DNA from: Flavobacteriales bacterium UBA7690
Lineage (GTDB): Bacteria > Bacteroidota > Bacteroidia > Flavobacteriales_F > PHOS-HE28
Direction of reading: 5' to 3'
Length of the DNA stretch: 64,000 nucleotides
Assembly (NCBI GenBank): GCA_002482775.1
Contig: DLGQ01000106.1
Location: forward strand, 5,955-69,954
Numbering within the stretch: position 1 is the first letter of the stretch; each line of letters starts with the position of its first letter. Of this stretch, positions 7,389-15,848 are shown one piece after another. The notes beneath the pieces were generated by a model. That model was not told the origin of the DNA and did no database searches. It saw only the letters and a list, made by a program, of their open reading frames with translations. Position numbers and translations under genes: made by a program.

Positions 7389-9473
7389 ATGGCAGTCATT
7401 GGTAAGATCCGCGAACGCGGAGGGTTGTTGGTCGCTATCACGCTGGTTTCGCTGGCACTCTTCATCCTTGGAGACTGGCTGGCAGGTCGAGGCACTGGCC
7501 GTCGAGAGAACGTGATCGGCACCGTGGGTGGTGAAGAGATCAGCGGTGTGGAATTCGAACGTCGTGTGAACGACGAGACCGAGAGCTACCGCAATGATTT
7601 CGGCCAACAGGTGAACGCGCAGATGACCGAGCAGGTGCGCAACAGCGTGTGGCAAGAGATGCTGAAGGCCAAAGTGATGCTGCCCCAAGTGGAGGAAGCC
7701 GGCTTCTCCCTCACCAAAGCCGAGTACGACGATGTGCGCTTCGGCGAGAACATCATGCCGGACTTCCGCAGCCAGCCCAACTTCCAAGGCGATGATGGCA
7801 AGCCGAGCAAAGAGAAGCTTAAGCAGTATTTCCAAAGCGTGCAGTTGAACGCTCCGGTGTACCACGAGATCCAGAAGCGCCGCATCACCGAGAACCGCCT
7901 TTACGCCAAGTACACCAACTTGGTGAAGAAGAGCGTGTACGTGAACAGCGCCCAAGCGAAGGACGATTACCTCGCGAAGAACACCAAGGCCAGCTTCACC
8001 TTCGTGGCCAAGCGTTACGACAGTGAAGCGGACAGCTTGTACGCCGTGGAGGACAAGGACCTGCGCCGCTACTTCGATCAGCACAAGAACGACAAGAAGT
8101 ACAAGCAACAGGCCGCGCGCAAGTTCGAGTACGCCATGTTCCCGGTCACCGCTTCGGATGCCGATCGCGAAACCACGATGAAGGAACTGAACGAGCTGCG
8201 CGATGCCTTCACCGCCAGCACGGACGATAGCCTCTTCGTGGTCGCCAACAGCGAATCGCGTGCTTTCAACAAAGTGCCTTACAAAGAAGGTGGAGCAGAC
8301 AAGCTGAACGATTCGCTGATCGTGAATTCGCCGGTTGGAAGTGTTGTTGGTCCTTACCAGGAAGGTGGCCAATGGAAACTCGTGAAGATCGAAGAGCTGG
8401 CCGATGTGCCCGAAGCGCGTGTACGTCACATCCTCCTCAGCACCCAAGGCGGCAAGACCGAAGAGGTACAGAAGAAACTCGCCGATAGCTTGATGGCCGT
8501 GGTGAAACGCGACCGCAGCAAGTTCGAGGACCTCGTGGTGAAATACAGCGAGGACCCCGGAAGCAACACCAAGGAGAAAGGCGGTGTCTACGATTGGTTC
8601 GACAAGCAGCAGATGGTGCCCGAGTTCACCGCTGCCAGCTTCGATGAGAAAGTGGGGGCCATCACCATCGCGAAGACCAGCTACGGATTCCACATCGTGG
8701 AAGTGCTTGGTCAGCGCACGCGTCAAGAGCGCCGTGTGGCTACCATCGAGCGCAGCATGAAGCCGTCACCTGCCACCTTCAAGGATGTGTACAAGAAGGC
8801 CAACGACTTCAGCCTGCGCAACACCGACCTGGAAGCGTTCAAGAAAGCGGCCGAAGAGCAAGGGGTACAAGTGACACCTGTTGATGAACTCCGCAATGAC
8901 CAGCGTTTCGTGCCCGGTTTGCAAGACGCCAACAGCGTGGTCACCTGGGTGAACCGTGCTGAAGTGAACACGGTGAGCGAACCCATCCAGAGCGGCGACA
9001 ACTACGTGGTGGCCATCCTCACCGGCATCCGCGAAGAAGGCGCACCGGCGTTGGAAGACGTGCGCGAGCAGTTCACCAAGGAAGTGGTGAAGGAGAAGAA
9101 GGCCGCCGCATGGATCGCCAAGATGCAAGGCAAGACCGACCTGAACGCATTGGCCTCCGAGCTGAGCGCGAGCGTACAGAACGCTACCGAACTCAGCGAG
9201 AACAGCTTCAGCCTCCCCGGTGGTTTCGCCGAGTACGAGGTCATCGGCAAGATCTTCGCACTGGAGAACGGGCAGACCAGCGTACCGATGGCAGGCGACA
9301 TGGGCGTCTACGTAGTGAACATGGCTGCGAAGACCGCCGCTCCTGAGCCTCAAGACCTCAACATCGACAAGGCAGGCATGGTGCAACGTGCGCAATCCCG
9401 CGTGGATGGTGGCTTGTTCAACGCTTTGAAAGAAGCTGTTGGCGTGAAGGACGAGCGCTACAAGTTCTACTGA
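7389..9473 (+). CDS. PpiD/SurA-like periplasmic peptidyl-prolyl isomerase, membrane-anchored
   Basis: 694 residues. A single N-terminal membrane anchor (about residues 12-31, LLVAITLVSLALFILGDWL) is followed by a SurA_N-like chaperone domain (about 40-330) and a parvulin-type rotamase domain starting near residue 343 (ARVRHILLST, later FEDLVVKYSEDPGS and the TSYGFHIVEV end). A long C-terminal region continues the chaperone-like fold. It should assist folding of outer-membrane and secreted proteins in the periplasm. It has its own -7 box and ends at a strong hairpin shared with the convergent gene. High Lys/Glu content and length match Bacteroidota PpiD-like proteins. Confidence 0.9.
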   Translation: MAVIGKIRERGGLLVAITLVSLALFILGDWLAGRGTGRRENVIGTVGGEEISGVEFERRVNDETESYRNDFGQQVNAQMTEQVRNSVWQEMLKAKVMLPQVEEAGFSLTKAEYDDVRFGENIMPDFRSQPNFQGDDGKPSKEKLKQYFQSVQLNAPVYHEIQKRRITENRLYAKYTNLVKKSVYVNSAQAKDDYLAKNTKASFTFVAKRYDSEADSLYAVEDKDLRRYFDQHKNDKKYKQQAARKFEYAMFPVTASDADRETTMKELNELRDAFTASTDDSLFVVANSESRAFNKVPYKEGGADKLNDSLIVNSPVGSVVGPYQEGGQWKLVKIEELADVPEARVRHILLSTQGGKTEEVQKKLADSLMAVVKRDRSKFEDLVVKYSEDPGSNTKEKGGVYDWFDKQQMVPEFTAASFDEKVGAITIAKTSYGFHIVEVLGQRTRQERRVATIERSMKPSPATFKDVYKKANDFSLRNTDLEAFKKAAEEQGVQVTPVDELRNDQRFVPGLQDANSVVTWVNRAEVNTVSEPIQSGDNYVVAILTGIREEGAPALEDVREQFTKEVVKEKKAAAWIAKMQGKTDLNALASELSASVQNATELSENSFSLPGGFAEYEVIGKIFALENGQTSVPMAGDMGVYVVNMAAKTAAPEPQDLNIDKAGMVQRAQSRVDGGLFNALKEAVGVKDERYKFY

Positions 9474-9492
9474 GATCGCTGATCGATCCGTT

Positions 9493-9519
9493 GAACGCCG
9501 GGCCATGGGTCCGGCGTTC
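9493..9519. terminator. Bidirectional terminator between PpiD-like and OMP genes
   Basis: Perfect 9-bp arms GAACGCCGG (9493-9501) and CCGGCGTTC (9511-9519) with a 9-nt loop, placed between the convergent ends of the PpiD-like gene (9473) and the minus-strand barrel gene (9526). Confidence 0.75.
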
Positions 9520-9525
9520 TGCGTT

Positions 9526-10161
9526 CTAGGGGTTCAGGTTCCAGAGGTAGCCCGCCACCACTTCGTATCGGATGTCCCACACGGTGCTTCGTTCATCCAA
9601 CGGGCGATGAAGGGATGGCACAGCTTCAGCGAAGAAGCGTCCCCGACCATCCCGCGAGCGGAAGCCGAACACGGGGCTGAGGCGTAGGTCGAAGTGATCC
9701 GTGGTGCCATTGATTGTCGTCTTGGTGCCATTGACAAGGTTGGTCACCTCGGACTCGTATCGCAGTGATCGATGGATCAGAGCAGCTGCCATACCCCAAT
9801 AGAAGTGGGCACTTCCGATCTTCCTATGGATACGGCCGATGCGCCACGAGCAACCAACGCGCAACGATTCCTGGAAGTGGATGTGTTCACCTTGGCGTCT
9901 TGTGAAAGGAGCGATCCCTGCGGATAGAGCACCTCGTGCGCCATAGCTCCGGTCCCAGCGTTCAACCCGTGGAACGTTCATCATAACATCGCCGAAAAAG
10001 AATGATCGAAGACTCGGAGCGAACGTGATGCGAGCACCACCACCATACTCCGCTTGTTGCCCGCGTTCGTTCAAGGAGAAATGGCCAAGGCCACCAACGG
10101 ACCATTGACCGTTCACCAGCGAAGGAAGAATGGCCAACAGGATCGGCAATGCTGGGCGCAT
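9526..10161 (-). CDS. Predicted outer membrane beta-barrel protein, hypothetical
   Basis: 211 residues, signal peptide MRPALPILLAILPSLVNG followed by Q. The mature part has short amphipathic strands ending in aromatic residues (last residues ...VVAGYLWNLNP) typical of small 8-10-strand barrels. I do not recognise the family. It begins 37 nt after the rodA stop on the same strand, so it could be the last gene of the mre/mrd transcript; its stop is followed by the shared hairpin at 9493-9519. Confidence 0.7.
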   Translation of the reverse strand: MRPALPILLAILPSLVNGQWSVGGLGHFSLNERGQQAEYGGGARITFAPSLRSFFFGDVMMNVPRVERWDRSYGARGALSAGIAPFTRRQGEHIHFQESLRVGCSWRIGRIHRKIGSAHFYWGMAAALIHRSLRYESEVTNLVNGTKTTINGTTDHFDLRLSPVFGFRSRDGRGRFFAEAVPSLHRPLDERSTVWDIRYEVVAGYLWNLNP

Positions 10162-10198
10162 GCGCTGTGAACGCGCACACCAGGTCGCTAGTACGTGC

Positions 10199-11521
10199 CT
10201 ACCGCAACTGGCTCAGCCGTTCCGCATCCAGCCGCACGAGTATGCCGAGCAGGATGGTGAAGCTGATCATGCTGCTTCCGCCGTAGCTGAAGAAGGGTAA
10301 AGGAATACCGATCACGGGAGCGAGGCCGATGGTCATGCCCACATTGATCATCAGGTGCAGGAAGAAGATACTGGCCACGCAATAGGCGTAGATCCGTGTG
10401 AAGCGTGATCGTTGTCGGTCGCTGATCTGGATGATACGCAGGATCAGTGCGGTGAGCAGGATAACGACGAACGCTGTACCGAGGAAGCCCCATTCTTCGC
10501 CCACGGTGCAGAAGATGAAGTCGGTGCTTTGCATGGGCACGTACTTGAACTTCGTGAGCGTGCCTTCCAAGTAGCCCTTGCCTGCGAAGCCACCGGAACC
10601 GATGGCGGTCTGGCTCTGCTTCACGTTGTAGCCCAAGCCTTGCGGATCCTCCTTCTGCCCCAACATCACCAGGATACGGTCCTGCTGATGCTGTGCCAGC
10701 ACCTTGTTGAACGCATAGTCCACGCTGCTGATGAAGACCGCCGAGCTGATGAAGCCCATGGTGATGAGGCCATAGAACCGCTTGCGTTCGCGCTTCACCA
10801 ACAGGTTGCGAACGAAGATCCAGGCGAGCACGCAGAACACGGCGATCAAGCCGAGCAGGAAATATTGGCCGGTCAGCTTCGCATCGGTGAAAGGCAGGTC
10901 GAAGGAACTTTCCTTCAAGATGAGCGAGAGCACCGACAGCACAGCAGCGAGGATGGCGAGCAGTAGCACGTTACCCGAAAGACCTTCGCGGTACAGCACG
11001 AGGATGAACGCGCCGGAGACGAGCGATGTGCCGGTGTCGGGTTGCAACATGATCAGCGCTACCGGTGCCAATATCAGCATGGCACTGATCACGCGGGATC
11101 GGGTATCAACTAGCGCTTTCAGTCCGCTGAGGTAACGTGTGAGCGCAAGCGCGGTGGCGAACTTGGCGAACTCAGCAGGCTGTATGCCGAAGCCACCGAT
11201 GGCGAACCACGCCTTCGCGCCGTTCACCTCTTTGCCGAACAAGAGCACGGCGAGCAAGAGCAGCAACACGAAGCCATAGACCGCATAGGCAGACTCGCGG
11301 AAGAGCTCGCCGCGGATCAGCAGCATGCAACCACCGAGCACCAGGCTGATGCCCATCCACACGGCCTGTTTGCCATACTCCTTGCTCTGGTCGAAGATGC
11401 TCGTGTGGTCGATATCGTAAGCGGCGCTGTAGATGTTGGCCCAGCCCATGAACATGAGCAGCAGATACATGATCAGCAACGGCCGATCGAAGTTGGCGGC
11501 GACGTTCTCGCGGGCGCTCAT
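10199..11521 (-). CDS. rodA: Rod-shape-determining SEDS peptidoglycan polymerase RodA
   Basis: 440 residues with about ten membrane helices. SEDS-family glycosyltransferase that polymerises lipid II during cell elongation together with PBP2. The ATG at 11521 overlaps the mrdA stop in an ATGA; the open frame extends further upstream but that part is out of frame with mrdA's coding and lacks homology. Conserved SEDS features include the GIQPAEFAK region (about residue 135), LQPDTGTSLV (about 180) and the C-terminal GLAPVIGIPLPFFSYGGSS motif. Last essential gene of the leftward purH-mre-mrd operon. Confidence 0.95.
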   Translation of the reverse strand: MSARENVAANFDRPLLIMYLLLMFMGWANIYSAAYDIDHTSIFDQSKEYGKQAVWMGISLVLGGCMLLIRGELFRESAYAVYGFVLLLLLAVLLFGKEVNGAKAWFAIGGFGIQPAEFAKFATALALTRYLSGLKALVDTRSRVISAMLILAPVALIMLQPDTGTSLVSGAFILVLYREGLSGNVLLLAILAAVLSVLSLILKESSFDLPFTDAKLTGQYFLLGLIAVFCVLAWIFVRNLLVKRERKRFYGLITMGFISSAVFISSVDYAFNKVLAQHQQDRILVMLGQKEDPQGLGYNVKQSQTAIGSGGFAGKGYLEGTLTKFKYVPMQSTDFIFCTVGEEWGFLGTAFVVILLTALILRIIQISDRQRSRFTRIYAYCVASIFFLHLMINVGMTIGLAPVIGIPLPFFSYGGSSMISFTILLGILVRLDAERLSQLR

Positions 11522-13374
11522 CCTCTGCGGCGTTTGGGCTTCACCTTCTTCACGTACGTGGCTTCCTTGGCGATGAGGTCCGCTTCCTCCATCTTCTTCA
11601 CGATCTCCGGACGTGTGATGGTGTCCGTGAGGTATTGTTCGATCAACAAGCTCGCGATCGGTGCGGCCCACGTACCACCGAATCCGGAATTCTCCACGTA
11701 TACAGCCATGGCGATCTTCGGATCCTCCATGGGTGCGAAGCAGATGAACACGGCGTGATCCTGGCCATGCGGGTTCTCCGCCGTCCCGGTCTTTCCACAC
11801 ACGGTGATGTCCTTCAGGCGTGCGCTCTTCGCCGTGCCGTGCGGTTCATTCACCACGCGGCGCATGCCTTCTTGGATGTAGTCGTACCACTTCGGGTCCA
11901 CACCGGTGACATGCTTCTGAAGGAATTTCTGCTGCAAGCTGTCCGGATGCCCCACGGCGCGCACCACATGCGGATCGTAGTAGAAGCCCTTGTTGGCGAA
12001 GATGGCCGCGAGGTTCGCCATTTGCAGCGGCGCTACGAGCACTTCACCCTGGCCGATGCTCACGCTATAGATGGTGCTGAACGCCCAGCCCTCCTTGCCG
12101 TACTTGCGGTCGTAGTACGCCACATCGGGGATGTTGCCGCCCTTCGCCGATGGCAGGTCGATCGGCAAGCGTTGGCCCAGACCGAAGGTGAGCATGTACT
12201 TGTGCCATTCTGTAAGGCCGATCGCTGCATCCTTGAAACGGTTCTTCGGATCCTTGTCCTGTTCTACGATGCGTTTGAAGACCTGATAGAAGTAAGGGTT
12301 GCACGAATACTGGATCGCTTGGATGATGTCGCCAGCGGTCGGGTGGTTGTGGCAACCGACGAGTGATTTCTGGCAAGCGAAACCGGTGTTGACATCGATC
12401 ACACCTTCATCCAGCGCGATCAACGATTGCACGATCTTGTAGATGGATCCGGGCGGATACTGCGCTTGCAACGCACGATCGAACAGCGGCTTGATGGGGT
12501 CGCGTTGTAGGTCGCCGTAGTTCTTGTTGCGCACGCGTCCCACGAGCAGTTCAGGATCGTACGTCGGACTGGAAACCAGGCAGAGGATCTCGCCGGTCTT
12601 CGGATCCAGAGCTACGATGCTGCCCTTCTTGTTCACCATCAGTTTCTCGCCGAGCTCCTGCATGTCGAGGTCGATACCCGTGAACAAGTCCTTGCCTTCC
12701 ACGGCGAGCGTATCGTACAAGCCGTCCTTGAAGGATCCTTTCTGGTTGTTGTGGACATCCACGAGCACATAGCTCACACCGCGACGGCCACGCATCTCCT
12801 TCTCGTAGTACGATTCCAGGCCGCCCACACCGATCACGTCACCGGACTTGTAGTACGGATCCTCTTCCACCTTCTTGGCGTTCACCTCGCTCAAGTAGCC
12901 CAACAAGTGTGCAGCGACATGCGGCGGATAGGTGCGCAGGGTACGCGATTGGCCGTAGAAGCCCGGGTACTTGTGCAAGTGAACACTGATGGCCGCGAAC
13001 TGATCGGCCGGGATCTGCTTCTCGATGATGCTCGGCTTGTATTTGGAATAGGCCGTGGCTTCAGCGAGGCGTTTGCGGAATTCCAGTTCGGGCACACCGA
13101 TCAGCGCGCAGAGTTTCACTGTGTCGAAGGTCTCCACTTCCTTGGGTACCACCATGAGGTCGTACACCGGCGTGTTGGCCACGAGCAGTTCTTCATTGCG
13201 GTCGTAGATCAGGCCACGCGAAGGATAGACGGTAACCTTGCGTTCGGCCATGTTGGCGGCTTCGGCTTTCCATTTGCCGTCCACCACTTGGATCCAGAAG
13301 AGACGAAGGATGAAGATGATGCTGATGAACAGCACCCCGGCGATGAGGACGTATTTGCGGCTTTCGTAGTTCAT
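11518..13374 (-). CDS. mrdA: Penicillin-binding protein 2 (peptidoglycan transpeptidase)
   Basis: 618 residues; class B PBP that cross-links peptidoglycan in the elongasome. One N-terminal anchor (about residues 8-28), then the pedestal/dimerisation domain beginning at VYPSRGLIYDRN, and the transpeptidase domain with the three active-site motifs: SxxK as SIYK (Ser310, Lys313), SxN as SCN (Ser357-Asn359) and KTG in VCGKTGTAE near residue 555. Start chosen at the ATG that overlaps the mreD stop (ATGA at 13374-13371); a longer upstream reading would run through mreD. Partner of RodA, whose start overlaps its stop. Confidence 0.95.
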   Translation of the reverse strand: MNYESRKYVLIAGVLFISIIFILRLFWIQVVDGKWKAEAANMAERKVTVYPSRGLIYDRNEELLVANTPVYDLMVVPKEVETFDTVKLCALIGVPELEFRKRLAEATAYSKYKPSIIEKQIPADQFAAISVHLHKYPGFYGQSRTLRTYPPHVAAHLLGYLSEVNAKKVEEDPYYKSGDVIGVGGLESYYEKEMRGRRGVSYVLVDVHNNQKGSFKDGLYDTLAVEGKDLFTGIDLDMQELGEKLMVNKKGSIVALDPKTGEILCLVSSPTYDPELLVGRVRNKNYGDLQRDPIKPLFDRALQAQYPPGSIYKIVQSLIALDEGVIDVNTGFACQKSLVGCHNHPTAGDIIQAIQYSCNPYFYQVFKRIVEQDKDPKNRFKDAAIGLTEWHKYMLTFGLGQRLPIDLPSAKGGNIPDVAYYDRKYGKEGWAFSTIYSVSIGQGEVLVAPLQMANLAAIFANKGFYYDPHVVRAVGHPDSLQQKFLQKHVTGVDPKWYDYIQEGMRRVVNEPHGTAKSARLKDITVCGKTGTAENPHGQDHAVFICFAPMEDPKIAMAVYVENSGFGGTWAAPIASLLIEQYLTDTITRPEIVKKMEEADLIAKEATYVKKVKPKRRRG

Positions 13375-13895
13375 CGCCGAGCGCGCTCTTGGCCGGAGGT
13401 GAGGAATTGCGCCAGCAGGCAGAGGCCGAAGGTGAACGCCGCGCTGAGCAAGGCCCTGAAGAATGTGCCGAAGAACCCGTCGAAGCGCAAGAGCTCGATG
13501 AAGAACAACCAGAGGTGATGCAAGAGGATCAACAGCCCGGCGTACGTGACGTACCAAGCGATGCCCATGCGCGGCACCGTGGGGCGCACACCGAACTCAT
13601 AGCCTTCGCGCGGTGCGAGCAGGCGCAACAGGTAGAGGCGTGCGTACATCATCACCACACAGGCGCTCATGTGCATGCCGGGCGTGCTGCTGAACATGTC
13701 CATGGTGAGGCCCGTGACGGCGCCGATGGCGAGCTGTGCCCACGCGGGCATCTCGATGGGCAACATCAGCAGGAACAGCACGTAGAGGTAGGGCACCATG
13801 TAGCCGTTCAGCACGTCGAGGTGATCGAGCACCAACACCTGCAGGAGGATCAGCACGGCGAAGCGCAGGATATTGGCGAGGACGGTCACGATCAT
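13371..13895 (-). CDS. mreD: Rod shape-determining membrane protein MreD
   Basis: 174 residues, about five membrane helices (first MIVTVLANILRFAVLILLQ). MreD is an inner-membrane component of the elongasome. Sequence is typical of Bacteroidota MreD (DHLDVLNGYMVPYLYVLFLLMLP, then FSSTPGMHMSACVVMMY region). Both ends overlap neighbours by ATGA (mreC stop at 13892, mrdA start at 13374), consistent with coupled translation. Confidence 0.92.
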   Translation of the reverse strand: MIVTVLANILRFAVLILLQVLVLDHLDVLNGYMVPYLYVLFLLMLPIEMPAWAQLAIGAVTGLTMDMFSSTPGMHMSACVVMMYARLYLLRLLAPREGYEFGVRPTVPRMGIAWYVTYAGLLILLHHLWLFFIELLRFDGFFGTFFRALLSAAFTFGLCLLAQFLTSGQERARR

Positions 13896-14722
13896 GGCCG
13901 TTCGTTCGCTTGTTGCAACGTATCGCGTTCCGCTTTGCGGAGATCTTCCACCACATAGACGAAACCGCTGCGGGTCATGTCCTCGCTCAACCGCACGATG
14001 ATCTTGTGGTAGTTGTTCCCGGGCTCATCTTCCACGCTTTCCACGATGCCCACGGGCACACCGGTGGGGAAGATGCCATCGCCGCCGCGCGTTTCAACGG
14101 TATCGCCCACTGCTACGCGTGCATGTTTCGCGACGTCGATGAAGCTTGACGTGAGCGGATCATTCGTATCCCAATAGAGCAGTCCATAGTGGAGGGTGCG
14201 CCGTAGTTGCACACTGTGTTTGATGTCGGGGTTCAGCACACTGATCACGGAGGCGAAGCCGGGGCTCACATCGCGCACCACGCCAACGATCCCGGACGGG
14301 CCGATGACGCCCTTGTCTTTTTGCACACCGCCCTTCGATCCTTTATCAAGGGTGAGGTAGTTCTTCGGTTTGTGCCAGGTGCTGTTCACCACTTTGGCGG
14401 TGATCACGCGGTATTCCTGTTGACGGATGGTGTCTTGGATCCGCGCGAAAAGGCCTTCCATCGGCGTGTAGGTACTGATGTGCCGGTTGCGCCAGCTCGC
14501 GTTCTCTTCGGCCAATCGCCGGTTCACCTCTTTCAGGTTCGCATAGTCCGTTATCTCCTTCCGCCAGGAGAAGATGGTGCCCGCGATGGCATTGCTGCTG
14601 CTGATAGCTTGAGCCTTGTGGTGTTCGTTGCCGTTGTAGAGCAGGATCAACGAAAGGATCAGCCAGCCGAGGAACATCAGCGTGCTGCGGATGCGGTGCA
14701 GGAAGCGGAAGAGGTCGCGCAT
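13892..14722 (-). CDS. mreC: Cell shape-determining protein MreC
   Basis: 276 residues; bitopic inner-membrane protein of the elongasome that scaffolds PBP2. One membrane helix (about residues 12-29), a short coiled-coil around ANLKEVNRRLAEENASW (about 60-76) and a beta-barrel periplasmic domain with VINSTWHK-like and DKGSKGGVQKDKGVIG motifs characteristic of MreC, ending in a charged tail. A 92-nt spacer with a long imperfect inverted repeat separates it from mreB; its stop overlaps the mreD start. Confidence 0.93.
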   Translation of the reverse strand: MRDLFRFLHRIRSTLMFLGWLILSLILLYNGNEHHKAQAISSSNAIAGTIFSWRKEITDYANLKEVNRRLAEENASWRNRHISTYTPMEGLFARIQDTIRQQEYRVITAKVVNSTWHKPKNYLTLDKGSKGGVQKDKGVIGPSGIVGVVRDVSPGFASVISVLNPDIKHSVQLRRTLHYGLLYWDTNDPLTSSFIDVAKHARVAVGDTVETRGGDGIFPTGVPVGIVESVEDEPGNNYHKIIVRLSEDMTRSGFVYVVEDLRKAERDTLQQANERP

Positions 14723-14743
14723 TACTCAAGCGGCCAGTAAATA

Positions 14744-14811
14744 GCGGCGAGCGGCAAGTCGCATGGCGCACCCGGATCGATACTCGCCGCTTGCGACTTG
14801 CTGCTTGCCGC
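14744..14811. repeat. Imperfect 19-bp inverted repeat between mreB and mreC
   Basis: Arms 14744-14762 and 14793-14811 match at 17 of 19 positions as reverse complements (GCGGCGAGCGGCAAGTCGC against GCGACTTGCTGCTTGCCGC) with a 30-nt loop. Located in the only sizeable spacer of the mre operon; no T-run follows in the direction of transcription. May be a processing site, partial attenuator or a REP-like element. Confidence 0.7.
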
Positions 14812-14814
14812 TGT

Positions 14815-15840
14815 TCATTCCCTCATCAGGAACTGGAAACGATCGATGTTCTTCAAAGCGATGCCGGTGCCACGGGCCACGGCGCGCAGGGGATCCTCGC
14901 TCACGTGAACGGGGAGTTTCGTTTTGATGCTGATGCGTTTGTCCAATCCGCGCAGCAAGGCACCACCGCCGGCCAGGTAGATCCCGGTCTTGTAGATGTC
15001 GGCGCTCAGCTCGGGTGGCGTGGCTTCCAATGCGCTCAAGATGGCTTCTTCGATCTTGCTGATGCTCTTGTCCAACGCTTGTGCGATCTCGCTGTAGGTC
15101 ACGGTGATCTCTTTCGGGATCCCCGTCATCAGGTCGCGGCCGCGCACGGCGTAGTCAGGTGGCGGGTTGTCCAGCTCGGTCATCGCGGCACCTACTTCGA
15201 TCTTGATCGTCTCGGCTGTGCGTTCACCCACCAGGATGTTGTGCTGGCGGCGCATGTATTCTTCGATGTCGTTGGTGAACTCGTCACCAGCTACGCGGAT
15301 GTTCTTGTCGCAGACGATACCGCCGAGCGCGATCACCGCGATCTCGCTGGTGCCACCACCGATGTCGATGATCATGTTGCCCATCGGCTCTTCCACGTCG
15401 ATGCCGATACCGATGGCGGCTGCCATTGGTTCGTGGATCAGATACACCTCTTTCGCACCGGCGTGTTCGCTGCTGTCCTTCACGGCGCGTTTCTCCACTT
15501 CCGTGATGCCGCTAGGGATGCAGATCACCATGCGCAGGTTGGGCGTGAAGAGCTGCCTTCCGGGCTTGATCATGCGGATCATGCCCTTGATCATATCCTC
15601 TGCTGCCTTGAAGTCGGCGATCACGCCATCGCGCAGGGGGCGTATGGTCTTGATGTTCTCATGGGTCTTGCCGTGCATCTGCTGGGCTTGTCTGCCAACG
15701 GCGATCACTTTGCCCGTTGTTCGGTCGATGGCCACGATGCTGGGCTCGTCGACGACCACCTTGTCATTGTGGATGATCAAGGTGTTCGCGGTACCGAGGT
15801 CGATCGCGATCTCTTGGGTGAAGAAGTTGAACCAGCTCAT
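14815..15840 (-). CDS. mreB: Rod shape-determining actin homologue MreB
   Basis: 341 residues; cytoskeletal ATPase that positions the elongasome. Actin-fold motifs are clear: phosphate 1 IAIDLGTANTLI near residues 11-22, phosphate 2 IIDIGGGTSEIAVI near 161-174 and adenosine motif GIYLAGGGALLRGL near residues 287-300. Length is normal. It starts 8 nt after the purH stop, so it is almost certainly cotranscribed with purH, and is followed by the inverted repeat and mreC. Confidence 0.97.
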   Translation of the reverse strand: MSWFNFFTQEIAIDLGTANTLIIHNDKVVVDEPSIVAIDRTTGKVIAVGRQAQQMHGKTHENIKTIRPLRDGVIADFKAAEDMIKGMIRMIKPGRQLFTPNLRMVICIPSGITEVEKRAVKDSSEHAGAKEVYLIHEPMAAAIGIGIDVEEPMGNMIIDIGGGTSEIAVIALGGIVCDKNIRVAGDEFTNDIEEYMRRQHNILVGERTAETIKIEVGAAMTELDNPPPDYAVRGRDLMTGIPKEITVTYSEIAQALDKSISKIEEAILSALEATPPELSADIYKTGIYLAGGGALLRGLDKRISIKTKLPVHVSEDPLRAVARGTGIALKNIDRFQFLMRE

Positions 15841-15848
15841 GGCCGTGC

